From contig JABANN010000045.1 in NCBI GenBank assembly GCA_013115125.1, forward strand, positions 39,749-103,748: 64,000 nucleotides of DNA, written 5' to 3'. Position 1 is the first letter of the stretch. Each line of letters opens with the position of its first letter. Shown piece after piece: positions 10,801 to 20,460 of the stretch. Source of the DNA: Perkinsus olseni. Lineage: Eukaryota > Perkinsozoa > Perkinsida. The translations under genes were made by a program, and so were the position numbers. The notes below the pieces were generated by a model that had not been told where the DNA came from, ran no database searches, and saw only the letters and a program-made list of their open reading frames with translations.

Positions 10801-11741
10801 ACCCTATGCCTGGCAAGCATCAGCCCAGTGCCGACCCAGTATGGCTGGCCTACAGTAGTAGCCGTACCTTTAGCTACGATGGGCGGCATGACCACTGCTG
10901 TGGAGCCGGTAGCTCCCGATATCTGACCAGGGCGGCCGCCAGCAAGAGACGTGATCACGCCCATCATCCACGCTGCCTGAGACGGTACGACTGATACACG
11001 CCCGACATGGCGAACAGGAGTTGAGCTTACCTGCAGTCCAACGACCGGGTCAACGTTTGCGACGAATGAAAACGCTACAGCTTCCGGCACCTAACAGGAA
11101 GCCATGTAACAAGGCGTTAGAGAGCGGCAGCGATCGGGGCGAGGAAAGCCTGCGCGAGACGCCAGCAAGTTGCGACTAGAACCTGGGCCAATGCCACTGT
11201 AAGGCCACTGAGGAAATCCAGTTTATGAAGCTTCAGCCATCGCCATGTCCATTTACCCCAACCCTGGGCCTTCTTTAACACAGCAGACTTCTCGCTACCG
11301 GACTCTCCACTACTGCTAACCTGCGGAACAAACGCTTGCTCGGAGGCCGACGATGCCCTTCCGTGATAAAGTCCCCACCGAGTGGAAGAGTTTCGAAGAG
11401 CACTATTGTCCAGAATCGGCGGGACAGCCGGCGTCCTCTGTGCTGAGAGACTGTACCATGCACAGCACAATATATGAGGAAAACTTCAAACAATGAAGTC
11501 CCCGTGGCTGAAAGTCCATTCATGTTTCGCCACTCAGCCGTACGATGGAGTGGCAATGGACCGAGTCGACTCTATGACTGACGACATCCGGTACTACGTC
11601 ATGTGAGAGGCTCGCCTCATAGATTGGGCTCGGCTCAGAAGACTCCGACGGCGTGAAATCCTTAGCCTCTGCTGAACCTGCGTCGCGATCGACCCGGACT
11701 GGATCGTCACTGGCCTGCCGAGAGTCCATGGCCAAAAACAA
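7864..11741 (-). CDS. SulP/SLC26-family anion (sulfate) transporter with STAS domain
   Basis: Minus-strand exons encode a full SulP transporter. After a Ser-rich cytosolic N-terminus comes [16 protein letters not shown], then [103 protein letters not shown], and [13 protein letters not shown] cytosolic STAS domain follows around 8830-8350 ([20 protein letters not shown] ... [13 protein letters not shown] ... [13 protein letters not shown]). The GGRPG-ISGATG and [12 protein letters not shown] signatures are of the SulP type common in bacteria and algae. It should be a multi-pass membrane protein moving sulfate, bicarbonate or similar anions. The C-terminal tail after WGEE is joined through two further short exons to a TAA at 7864-7866. 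This tail and the first exon (start 11741 or the nearby MDSRQ) are the least certain parts. Confidence 0.92.
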
Positions 11742-13681
11742 CTGCTACCAGCACACAATCCGCAGGGCTCCGGCTAACTCCGACAGCCTCGTCCCACTTG
11801 CTCAACTCGAGAAATCTCCTTTCACTTCGAAACAGTCGATTTATCATGCTCAGAAACTGCGCCACTCCGCGCTTTCTCCATTATTGATTTGCGGAACATA
11901 TGGGTACTATAGCCACTCACAGGCTGCTGCATTCGCTCCCACCACCACTGGTCACCGTAACTCACACAGAGCTCCGAACCTGGCAGAATGGACGCGACTT
12001 TTACTCAGAAGAAAATTGCCGACTCGCACGGTACGCCAGAAGACATTCGGTATCAGGCTCGCTGCAACCTAAGATACTCCGACCCCCCGATTCTCACCAG
12101 CCGGAATGTCTTCTGTGGCCTTCATGACCATCACCACATGCCTGCCATCTATCGTTCGCTCAATGTTATACCTCAAGTTGGGCTTATCCGAGTGATTATA
12201 CAACGACCCAAACCCCAAAGGGAGATACAAACTGTCAAGAAAGGTCGACTCAGTTCATATCTTAAGTCCACCCATGCTCATCACGAATAACGGGCGATTC
12301 TTATTACATTCGGTCATCATTCAAATGGGAGCATTCCCCTGGGAACTCGTACACATAATCCTCGAGCCGCGTACCCTCCACGGCCGAACTCGTCGAGTCC
12401 GCAGCACTTATCTGAGAAACACATAGTCAAAGAGTCCCCGAACGGTCCTGCGTGTCTACACTCTTCCTCGTGAAGCCCAAGGTGGGGCAGACTTCCACCA
12501 CGGTTCCCTTGGTGACGTCAGCATTCGCGAAGACGCCAAGGCCTAAGAGATGGTCCGCATGTCTCACACCAGCCGAGATTACGCTGTCCTCCAGGGTTTA
12601 TCGGGCATCTACATGATGGGGCAGACGTGCAGAAAATAACGCCCGTCCGAATGGGAAGCGTGCGTAGATGCGTTTTCAGCTATCACCTTGAATTGGGGAT
12701 TTTCGAACTTCCACCGGCCCATTAGACCATATCGCTTCGGTGTGGGGCATCTTAGATTTGACCCGGATACGCGAGGAGGTCGACACCCGATTTTGGAGGG
12801 TACCGGATAGCCTGCTCAGCATAGGGAAAACTTAACTAATCATCAAGACACTGGCTATTCATCGACCACGTACCACCGGCGTCTCCAAGAGGCTCTCAAC
12901 TTCTAACCCAGGGTGAAGGATTCCGCGCAGGTTCGATCCCCCCGTAGTCCGTTTCTTCAACCCCCTTACCGCACCCATCCAACATGTCCATGCCTTCTTC
13001 GTACAGCAGTCCTCAGACCCCACAGCTACGTACGAATGCTCATGTGCATCTGCTTGCTCATAGGAGGTGGAGCCCCGAAGTGGGTTGAAGCTGCTCAGCA
13101 TGAAAGGTACACTGTTTTTCGGGGAGACTGCCGAACTCAAGGGTCAGGAAATCGTTCCCCGCGTCGCTCTGCTTGGAAGCATCAGGCTTATCGAGAAGTC
13201 AGCAAGGTCTGCGTTGAAAACGTTCAAGACAGGAATCCTGTCTTAAATGATTCTGTCTTACATTCTAAGACTTTGCTCTCACTCGTCCCGGCCGTTCACC
13301 TCACTGGGTGGGCGCAATCAAGGAGGAGGCTGCTAAACCGCTTTAGTCCGACCCCCTCGACGATTCGACTTCAGTCGCCCATACCCTAGTATGGGCAAGC
13401 TACACGGTGTAACGCCAGTTTCGTCGCCAAGGTGAACATCAACATCGGCGAGGATAAGCTCAAGGAGCGCCTTCCGGGGGCGTGTCGGTCAGGTCGCACT
13501 TCATACGTAGAGCTTTCAGTGCACTGGAAGGGTTGGCTAGTAGAGAGGTCGCTAAGGGGTGTCGCCAGGCGGGAGAGGAGGTGGCTGAGCCTAAGAGGCG
13601 GATAGTCAACGCTTACTCGGCAAGCGGGTAGACGAGAAGTTCCCCAAGATTCTTGGTTACGCGAAGTCAGATCGTTAGAGG
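11742..13681. other. intergenic stretch, no convincing gene
   Basis: About 1.9 kb upstream of the SulP gene. Several open frames exist on both strands, but none shows a recognisable domain or consistent exon structure. A 19-nt near-perfect palindrome (AAGACAGGA, one base, TCCTGTCTT) lies at 13226-13244, and a B-box-like GGTTCGATCCC at about 12930. Neither has the context to be called a gene. Confidence 0.45.
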
Positions 13682-14572
13682 GTGAAGGCAGAGATGCTGC
13701 GTCAATCGCGTATCAATGATGATGGTGAGAAGGATGGGTTGGAAAGTGTTGAGTATTTATATATTGATTGCAGAGGAATAGCAAGAGTGCAAGATAGTGA
13801 AGTCTTGCCGTCAGCTATTGTCATTAGAGGTTTACAGAGGCCGCTTACCCATGAGGATATTGTGTCATTTATCTCTTCAGCTGTACTCTCAGAGGTATCT
13901 CGATTAGATCGTCATCGTCGACAGCTGTTGAATGTTTGGTCTGACGCGTGGACGAGATCGAGAGAGAGGAGTAAAGGCCCAGAGGCCCGAGAACATTATG
14001 TTCGAGGAGAATCAGTCTACATATATCGTAAGCCCCAACATAAATTAGATTCACAATGGATAAGAGGTACCATTATGAATCCTATCGGCGGGCAGTGTTA
14101 TGAGGTACAGCTTTCGGATGGTACACGACAAGTCTTTCATAAGGATCACATTAAGCCTTTTTATATATCAGAAGAAGAAGATCGTGTGCCGACACCCACT
14201 TCAAGAGGTCATAAGAGGAGAGATCTATCATCTCCACCTACCACTGAAGGCCTTCCACCAAAGAGGAGAGTGCGAATTGTGTCTTCTGGTCATCCTTTCT
14301 TAGCATGGAAAGATGAAGATGGTACGGTTAGGGTTGGTAGTAAGATATCATGGACCAATGATAATTTCTTTCTTGTCCATGAATATAAGCTGTTAGAGGA
14401 CCATCGAACTGTCGCACCGATGTACTTCACTCCCGATGGTATATTAAGAGTTGGAGGTCCCCCAGAGAATCCCGCTACTGTTGCTGTCAACCCTAAGGGA
14501 GTCTCCGTTCTTAAACTGGAAAGCCCTACTCAGCTTTCTGTCGAATCTTCTAGGAAGGTGTCTGCTCTATAG
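13682..14572 (+). mobile_element. LTR-retrotransposon polyprotein remnant: integrase C-terminal region
   Basis: A single AT-rich open frame of 296 codons. Residues about 75-165 resemble the C-terminus of retroelement integrases: a helix with QLLNVWSDAWTRSRERS, then HYVRGESVYIYRKPQHKLD, WIRGTIMNPIGGQCYEVQ and VFHKDHIKPFY, the SH3-like segment that follows the catalytic core in Ty3/gypsy- and Pao-type elements. No reverse transcriptase, RNase H or integrase DDE core is present nearby, so this is an orphan tail, although its reading frame is intact. Codon usage is clearly AT-biased compared with all neighbouring genes, which suggests recent arrival. The first 60 residues overlap a 95-bp direct repeat found again 750 bp downstream. 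The start is the first Met of the frame and need not be a real initiator. Confidence 0.65.
13747..13841 (+). repeat. 95-bp direct repeat, copy 1 (inside integrase-tail ORF)
   Basis: The stretch from TGTTGAGTATTTATATATTG to the end of TTTACAGAGGC is repeated without a mismatch that I can see at 14595-14689. In copy 1 it encodes the part of the integrase-tail ORF starting VEYLYIDCRGIARVQDSEV. Confidence 0.9.
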
Positions 14573-14594
14573 CCGCCACCTTGGGGGGCCGAGA

Positions 14595-14689
14595 TGTTGA
14601 GTATTTATATATTGATTGCAGAGGAATAGCAAGAGTGCAAGATAGTGAAGTCTTGCCGTCAGCTATTGTCATTAGAGGTTTACAGAGGC
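14595..14689 (+). repeat. 95-bp direct repeat, copy 2
   Basis: Identical to 13747-13841 and 23 bp beyond the stop of the integrase-tail ORF. It is followed 38 bp later by the spliced-leader relict. The two copies could be remnants of a terminal repeat, or the product of reverse transcription with template switching. Confidence 0.9.
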
Positions 14690-14727
14690 ACTCATTATCA
14701 GAGGTTCTAGAGGAGAGGTCGGTTACT

Positions 14728-14749
14728 AACGTAGCCATCTTGGCTCAAG
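14728..14749 (+). other. relict spliced-leader sequence
   Basis: The 20 bases 14730-14749 are CGTAGCCATCTTGGCTCAAG, identical to the 3' part of the 22-nt trans-spliced leader of perkinsids (the form with C in CATCTT). Of the 22 leader positions only the second (14729, A instead of C) differs. The base after the leader is T, followed by CATG, not the GT donor of an SL RNA gene. This therefore reads as the 5' end of a mature trans-spliced mRNA copied back into DNA. It lies next to retroelement sequence, which fits reverse transcription. Confidence 0.8.
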
Positions 14750-14769
14750 TCATGTTGCGTTATCTATAA

Positions 14770-15604
14770 TCTCAACAGAAAGTGATTCTCCTGCCATCCA
14801 AGAAGAGATGGATGGCATCTGATCTTGAACTTCTTCGTGATGATGGAGTTGAAAACGGAATTGGGGTTCGGCCTACCGCAAGTCGGGCATAGATTCCCCA
14901 CAAGAGTATCTCGGACAGAGTACGAATGCGGACAGTCGTCACTTCGTCAGACTTTCTCGAGAAGGCGTTCCTCTTTCTCGAGTACGAAGAGCGGATGTGG
15001 AGAGTGCTGAGTGGCTAACATGAATTTTGTGCAAGTCGGGAAGCGAGCCCATTGTGTTGATGGTTGGCCGAGCGCTGGCTTTGGGATCGCTTGCCGATGG
15101 AGTAGCCCATCAACCATTGAGTACGGGCAGAGGTCTACACATGCCGAATGCAGCTGAGTCTAGAAAATTCAGAAGTAAGATAAGATATATTTTCTCGCCG
15201 AAGATCAGTGTGCGCACGCACTGATGCAAAGAGTCACGGTGGAGTGACTCGCGCAGTAAAAGCTCCCCAGTGGCTTTGCCTGAGAAACATGGGACGGGCG
15301 ATGGATATGCCGGGCTCTTCGGACTCCTAAGTTTGGAGTATCGGCGATAACTGGTAACGCAACCACAATGTGCTGGATGGGAGCGAAAGGTTTCCTTGAT
15401 ATTGTTGAATATGATATGACACTGATCTGACGGAGACTCTTGCACGACTGGCCTGCGAGGATCGCGATCTGGAACGAGCCGAAAAGGGTGCATGCGCTCA
15501 TGCAAGAGATCCCGAAATCTGATAGACCGACTAAAAAATAACAATCTCACCCAGCCTATCACCCAGATAGGTGAGCTGACTCTTCCTGATCTGTTGGCCC
15601 AACA
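14770..15604. other. retroelement-flanking stretch, no convincing gene
   Basis: The first 150 bp (around 14795-14895) keep the AT-leaning composition of the retroelement and a short open frame (LPSKKRWMASDLELL) of unclear origin. The rest returns to host-like composition. A 150-codon minus-strand frame (15110-15562) shows no domain and is not called. Confidence 0.4.
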
Positions 15605-16018
15605 TCAGCAGTGCCCAGGTCTCAGCTCGACCTTCTGGCCCTGGAACGCAGTTGCTATAGTATTATCCACCCTGTTGTAGACGAACTTGTAGAGATCACC
15701 CGGCAGGATGGTCCTAAGCCCACAATAGACATTCACCACTTGGCGGAACCTGCGGTAGTTATACTTGCGGCTGGAGTCAGTCACATAGATGAAAGGTGGG
15801 CCTTGATCAACCGTTATGTCCTTGCTTTTCTTGAAGTGTGCACCACACTTTACACCCAGCTCCACATCCTCGTGACGGTTAGGGGGCCAATTGACTTGAA
15901 CACAGACCGTGCCCTGCGGATTGATTTTCGCGTAATAGGTCCCAGCCGGAGGGCCGGGACGAGCCAGCGCAGTCAGCATCAGAGAGGCAGCGATGTAGAC
16001 GACTTTGTAGAATAGCAT
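15605..16018 (-). CDS. small secreted orphan protein
   Basis: A single-exon frame of 137 codons starts with a classic signal peptide (MLFYKVVYIAASLMLTALARP, cleavage likely after TALA). The mature part has Cys at residues about 39, 58, 99 and at the very C-terminus (RPGHC), so disulfides are possible, and Tyr/Arg-rich stretches (SSRKYNYRRFRQVVNVYCG). No family is recognised. It is on the same strand as its neighbours. A real gene is likely given the signal peptide and length, but there is no homology support. Confidence 0.5.
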   Translation of the reverse strand: MLFYKVVYIAASLMLTALARPGPPAGTYYAKINPQGTVCVQVNWPPNRHEDVELGVKCGAHFKKSKDITVDQGPPFIYVTDSSRKYNYRRFRQVVNVYCGLRTILPGDLYKFVYNRVDNTIATAFQGQKVELRPGHC

Positions 16019-18102
16019 TACTTGAACGGAGCAGTATCTGCAGCAAGCCTGATGACAGCATAGACTGATTTGGCTGAACTTCAGCCGCTGAAGGTTGTGA
16101 TTGAAACTCAGACTGGGTTACCGAGCGCTGTGCGTCGGAAGGGAGCACCTAAGCCCAAGGAGAGCTATGACGAGAAGGAAAATCCATAGCGAGATCTGGG
16201 TCACCCACGCCTACACGTATACATCGAGTCTGAGTTAGCAGAACAGATAACGTGAAGGCGTCCCGTGCAGTCGTTTGCGGGCCCAAATGTAGCGGGAGTA
16301 AGTGCGTAACAAGTCACTACAGTAGGGCTACTCGAGACAGGGCTCAGAGAAGCGTAGAAAGCTAGACTCGAGAGGACTTAGAGTGACCAGGTTATCTACA
16401 GCGTAATCTAGAACACGTACTCAAGCACGCGAGCTAATGGTAGTTAGTAAGCAGTAGAGGTGGTTGTCACTATAGTGCAGTAGAGTACTGCCAGTAGTCG
16501 CGACCCTCATCTGCTACACTGTTTGACGACCTATCTCGCCTTGAGATTAATTAGAGTGTGGCCGCTTTATTAAGGCTGGGGAGGAAGTAGCTAAGAATGA
16601 TGAAACTGAACAGCGTGATCCGTGACGCAATCACTCAAGTGCAAACCGCGGGAAAGTAGATATAACTCGCAGATACGGGTATTCAGGCTGCAACTGATGA
16701 AGGAGGTTGTATAGTCGTCATGAGTGAGCGCAACTCAGCGTTACCGGCGAGGCGTCCGGTCACCCGAGTCAGACGCTAAGTCGATATGGAACACCGGGAA
16801 TGCACCCCTGCTGTGTAAAACGCTAACGTAACACGCATCACGCATTACACAAAGCGTAGCGGCTCTATTTGACGCGTACTGCGTACGGAACGCGTGGATT
16901 ACATGGCACAACTGCAGCCAGTACGCGTACTCTTTACACGGTAGAAGTGTTGAGTTATCTGAGCTCAAGCGATGAGAAGAAGGAACTCCGTGAAACCCGG
17001 CTCTTCATTGGAGTCTTCAGTATTGCTTTTTTTCATCGGCTATTAGAGACTCGGCAGTTACTAATATCTCCCTCGATGTAGTCCGGGAACGATACTGATG
17101 ATGCTGAGTTAAACCACGGTGATGGTAATTTAGTGAATGAACTTCAGTTCAAGACGTACTGAGTTCTTATGTCTGGTTCTGAGTCTATTGGACTTTGTCA
17201 ATGTAACGACGCAATGAGCGAGACTAGTCTTGTGAAAGCCGAGTTAACTGGCGATGTTGAGAGTTCGGGGAATCTGGTCCCCAGATTTTGGTGGCCACTA
17301 CCTCTACCGCTGTAGTGCCTAACCAGCAACGGGACGAAGTATATTGCAGGGCGTGACGGAACGGCGCAAGGGTTAAGACTAATGATGGTGTCTTCTGGTT
17401 ATGCAATTGCCTTGCCCTTCAGGTTCTGACGACGAAAAAAATGAGACCCCGGTATCAGTGCGGTATAAATGAACGCTACAATCTATAATAGGACTTGGAG
17501 TTTCGATCGCGCAACGACCCAAGAGCCATGAGTGCCCCTTAATGTCACTGTTGTGGCTCGGCCTCGTGGAAGCTGGAGCTCTTGAGAGGAAGGCCCTTCG
17601 AATCACCCCCGTGTAACCCAACACGAGTCTACTCGGCTACCGGCTTCTTATTGGAGAGAAATCGAAAAAATAAGACCGAAGATCCAGATACGCTCATCAA
17701 GCTCGTGTTCATCGTAGGAGTGCATCGAGATGATCGATATTTCAGAATCGTGTCTCCAATTATTTCTGATCGTACCACCATACGATGATCTCACTGGACG
17801 CGAGAACTGAGACAGAATTTTCATAATCATCAATGTAGGAAATCAGCTTGATAATCATCATATTCAATGGAATGATACCGAAATTGATAAAGAAGGTGAC
17901 CAGTGGTCACTAACCACTCGCTGGTACTGCCAACCGCTCGCATCACGGAGAACATGGCTCAGCGCTAACATGATCAGAGAGTGGGAAAGAAAGGCTATTC
18001 CTTTAAGGAATAATTCAATAACATCGCCGAAGTTGAACGTATACTACTGAGGCCTAGGAAATATGGGCTCAACAAGAAAAAAAGTCATTTAAGAAGTTAT
18101 CA
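16019..18102. other. intergenic stretch, nothing recognised
   Basis: Two kilobases with only short frames on both strands. None has a signal peptide, domain or coherent exon chain. No tRNA, snRNA or tandem array was seen. This is one of the emptiest parts of the window. Confidence 0.5.
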
Positions 18103-18912
18103 TCAATTAATGGGACTTTTTTGGCTGAATACGGGCAACGAATTGTCGTATTCAATCTTCAGGCCATCCTTTTTACCACTGATGTACAATTCAATGTAGC
18201 AGTCGTAGTTCCAATGAGCCAGGTCCAGGGCCCAGACATCCGCGTAGAACACTATCTCTGAGAAAAGATCACCAACCTCGCCTATCGCAGTTACCGATGA
18301 CAGGATTTGATTCTTTCCTCCCTTAGTGTCTACAGAAGCAGCGCCAGACCCCTCGCCCTTTGTCCTTACAGTACCCATATACGGAATGTTCACGGTGGTA
18401 TACAACTGTGTTTTGAACTCAATTTCCTTCCGGTCGCCGACAACCTTTCCTCCAACTTTCCAGATCAGTGGCACATAGAACTCCAAGTCTACCGTTATCC
18501 CAGATGGTAAGTCAAGCTTCAGGAAAGTATGGCCCTCAGCCCAGAGACCAACATCGGTCGGGAGCGAGTGCGGCGGCGCAAGGACTATGAGTTTCAGAGT
18601 AGAATACCAGCCTGTGTGGGAAGTATTGGAGCGGATGAGCATGCCAGATTGAACTTGAGTTTGGGGAGAATCCTCCAGAATGAACCAGCAGTAGTTCTTA
18701 CCACCGAAGTTATCATCCGGAGGTAAGCATTTAGGAGGTTGCTCGTGCACGACAGGCAGACGTAGGGAGCGAAGTGGAGGTCTTTGGCCAGGGCTGACGG
18801 CAGTGTCATTCACCCAGAGGGGCTTGGCGTGGACCAATACCATGGAGTAGATGACAGCGATGATGACCCCGATCATTAAAGACGTTCTGATCATGTTGTG
18901 AGCGGTATTCAT
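18103..18912 (-). CDS. secreted orphan protein, single exon
   Basis: An uninterrupted frame of 269 codons ends at 18103. The N-terminus (MIRTSLMIGVIIAVIYSMVLVHA) is a strong signal peptide, with a second Met at residue 7 giving an equally good one. The mature protein looks like a beta-rich globular domain, with alternating hydrophobic strands (GITVDLEFYVPLIWKVGGK, TQLYTTVNIPYMGTV, SEIVFYADVWALDL) and a few Cys (CLPPDDNFGGKNYCW, NYDCYIEL). I recognise no family. Length and the clean open frame make it a confident protein-coding gene; the function is unknown and extracellular or endomembrane location is inferred. Confidence 0.65.
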   Translation of the reverse strand: MNTAHNMIRTSLMIGVIIAVIYSMVLVHAKPLWVNDTAVSPGQRPPLRSLRLPVVHEQPPKCLPPDDNFGGKNYCWFILEDSPQTQVQSGMLIRSNTSHTGWYSTLKLIVLAPPHSLPTDVGLWAEGHTFLKLDLPSGITVDLEFYVPLIWKVGGKVVGDRKEIEFKTQLYTTVNIPYMGTVRTKGEGSGAASVDTKGGKNQILSSVTAIGEVGDLFSEIVFYADVWALDLAHWNYDCYIELYISGKKDGLKIEYDNSLPVFSQKSPIN

Positions 18913-20460
18913 GTCCTCTGTGCGGGAGAAGTTACAAGTTGTCTACGCTTGAATTGTTGGCGTGCGCGTCCGCCTGTCTTCTCGCCGATAACATCAAATG
19001 CTGGTCATTATGAACACAATACGATCGTATGATACTTTATGACGTAGGCCTGATCATCGGGAGATTGAAAGGGAGTTCAGAAATGGAGGATTGAAGAACC
19101 CTACAAATGCGGAAATCCAATAGAAGCAACGAATTCGGCAGGAAGGCTAGCTGATGGTACGTGAGCGCGCTGGAGTCCCGGCCACGGTCAGACCATGACG
19201 GTCAATTCTTATTCGCGAAGAAACTTCAGGGGCCGTGAGTCACGACGCGCACTGGACGGCACTGGACTCTCGCGTCACTGCGCTGGACACTAGATCTTAC
19301 TGGGGGGGGGTGTTTTTTCATCCTTAGGATGAACACAACCTACGCTTCACTTCAACTCAGTTTGACAGCCAGGCGATCGATGGTTAGGCCGTCTATGACG
19401 GAGCCTGACACATCCTCTTCAGTGCGCAAGAGCGTCCATCACTTGACGAGATCCCGACCAGGACGGCTTTGACTCTATCTCTCTCTGGTAGCTGTATGGT
19501 GGACAGCTTAGCTGTAACAACTACGAGCTCTAAAAACCGAACTCACGGTTATGCCCTGTTCCAATATCGGCGCTCAACTCCGAAAATCCATCGGCAGAAG
19601 ACTAGAAGTACCCATTTCAAACAGGCTGACATACTCGTTTCGAATCGTTCAAAATCATCTTGAGGAATATGTTCGGTCGGTGTCACGGGAACCCGTTTGA
19701 GGCAACCTGGGAAGCTGCTCAACCAGATTACGCGTACTGTGTTGACGATGGAACGTCAGAAGTAGTGGGGTACTGAAGGACTCAGGTGGACGACTATCGT
19801 GGTGACTGTATATGGTGACCTCAAAAATAAGACCCGGATGCAAGCAGGAAGGGTGATGGGCGAGTTGGTCTCCCGGGCACGCTGGCTGACGCTCGGGCCG
19901 ACCGCGGTATGATGCTGCGGGCAGCTTATCGGCAGGTCCGACTAGTAGCACTTTCAATGCAGTGTGCGATGCGGATTCTACCCTGTTCCAAATCAACTAC
20001 GTCCCCTATTCTTGGGGATGTTCGTTCGTGTATCAACTCCCAGTTAGGGCTCTACTCCGATCGCGTCACCTGAATCATGCGAGGTAGTCTTCGGCGGTTG
20101 TTGGTAGATTGACACTGAACACTAGATGACCTCAAAGGAAGGAGTCGTAGCACTGTGAAGACTCCCTGGGGGGAATGCGTTGTGAAGAGGATAAACGGTG
20201 TGAACTTGTATGATAAAGACTTATAATCACGCACTTATCAATCCAATGATAACTGAAAGCAAAAGAGGGATGTGGCGCCCACTGCTGCTCCGACGAAGAT
20301 CGAGGGATGGATAGTAGAAAAAAATGAAAGGTGCCCGGATAATCTCGGGACTTGCTGCACAAAGTCAAAAAGGGTTATCGAAAATGGAGAAGTATACATA
20401 ACGGAACGCTTTGAAGCCCGTGCCCCCAAGGCCAGGGGACTAGTGTTCCTAAGGGTCTGC
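18913..20460. other. intergenic stretch, no convincing gene
   Basis: Contains a G10-type homopolymer followed by T6 near 19303-19318 and short frames without recognisable features. A minus-strand frame at 20238-20429 has a hydrophobic C-terminal part and could be a last exon of the membrane-protein gene to the right, but I cannot connect it. Confidence 0.4.

Noticed and set aside
14728-14760. SL RNA gene
   Set aside because: The leader is not followed by a GT splice donor, and no Sm-like site or tandem copy is seen.
15110-15562. 150-codon minus-strand ORF
   Set aside because: No signal peptide, domain or codon pattern like its neighbours; overlaps other equally open frames.
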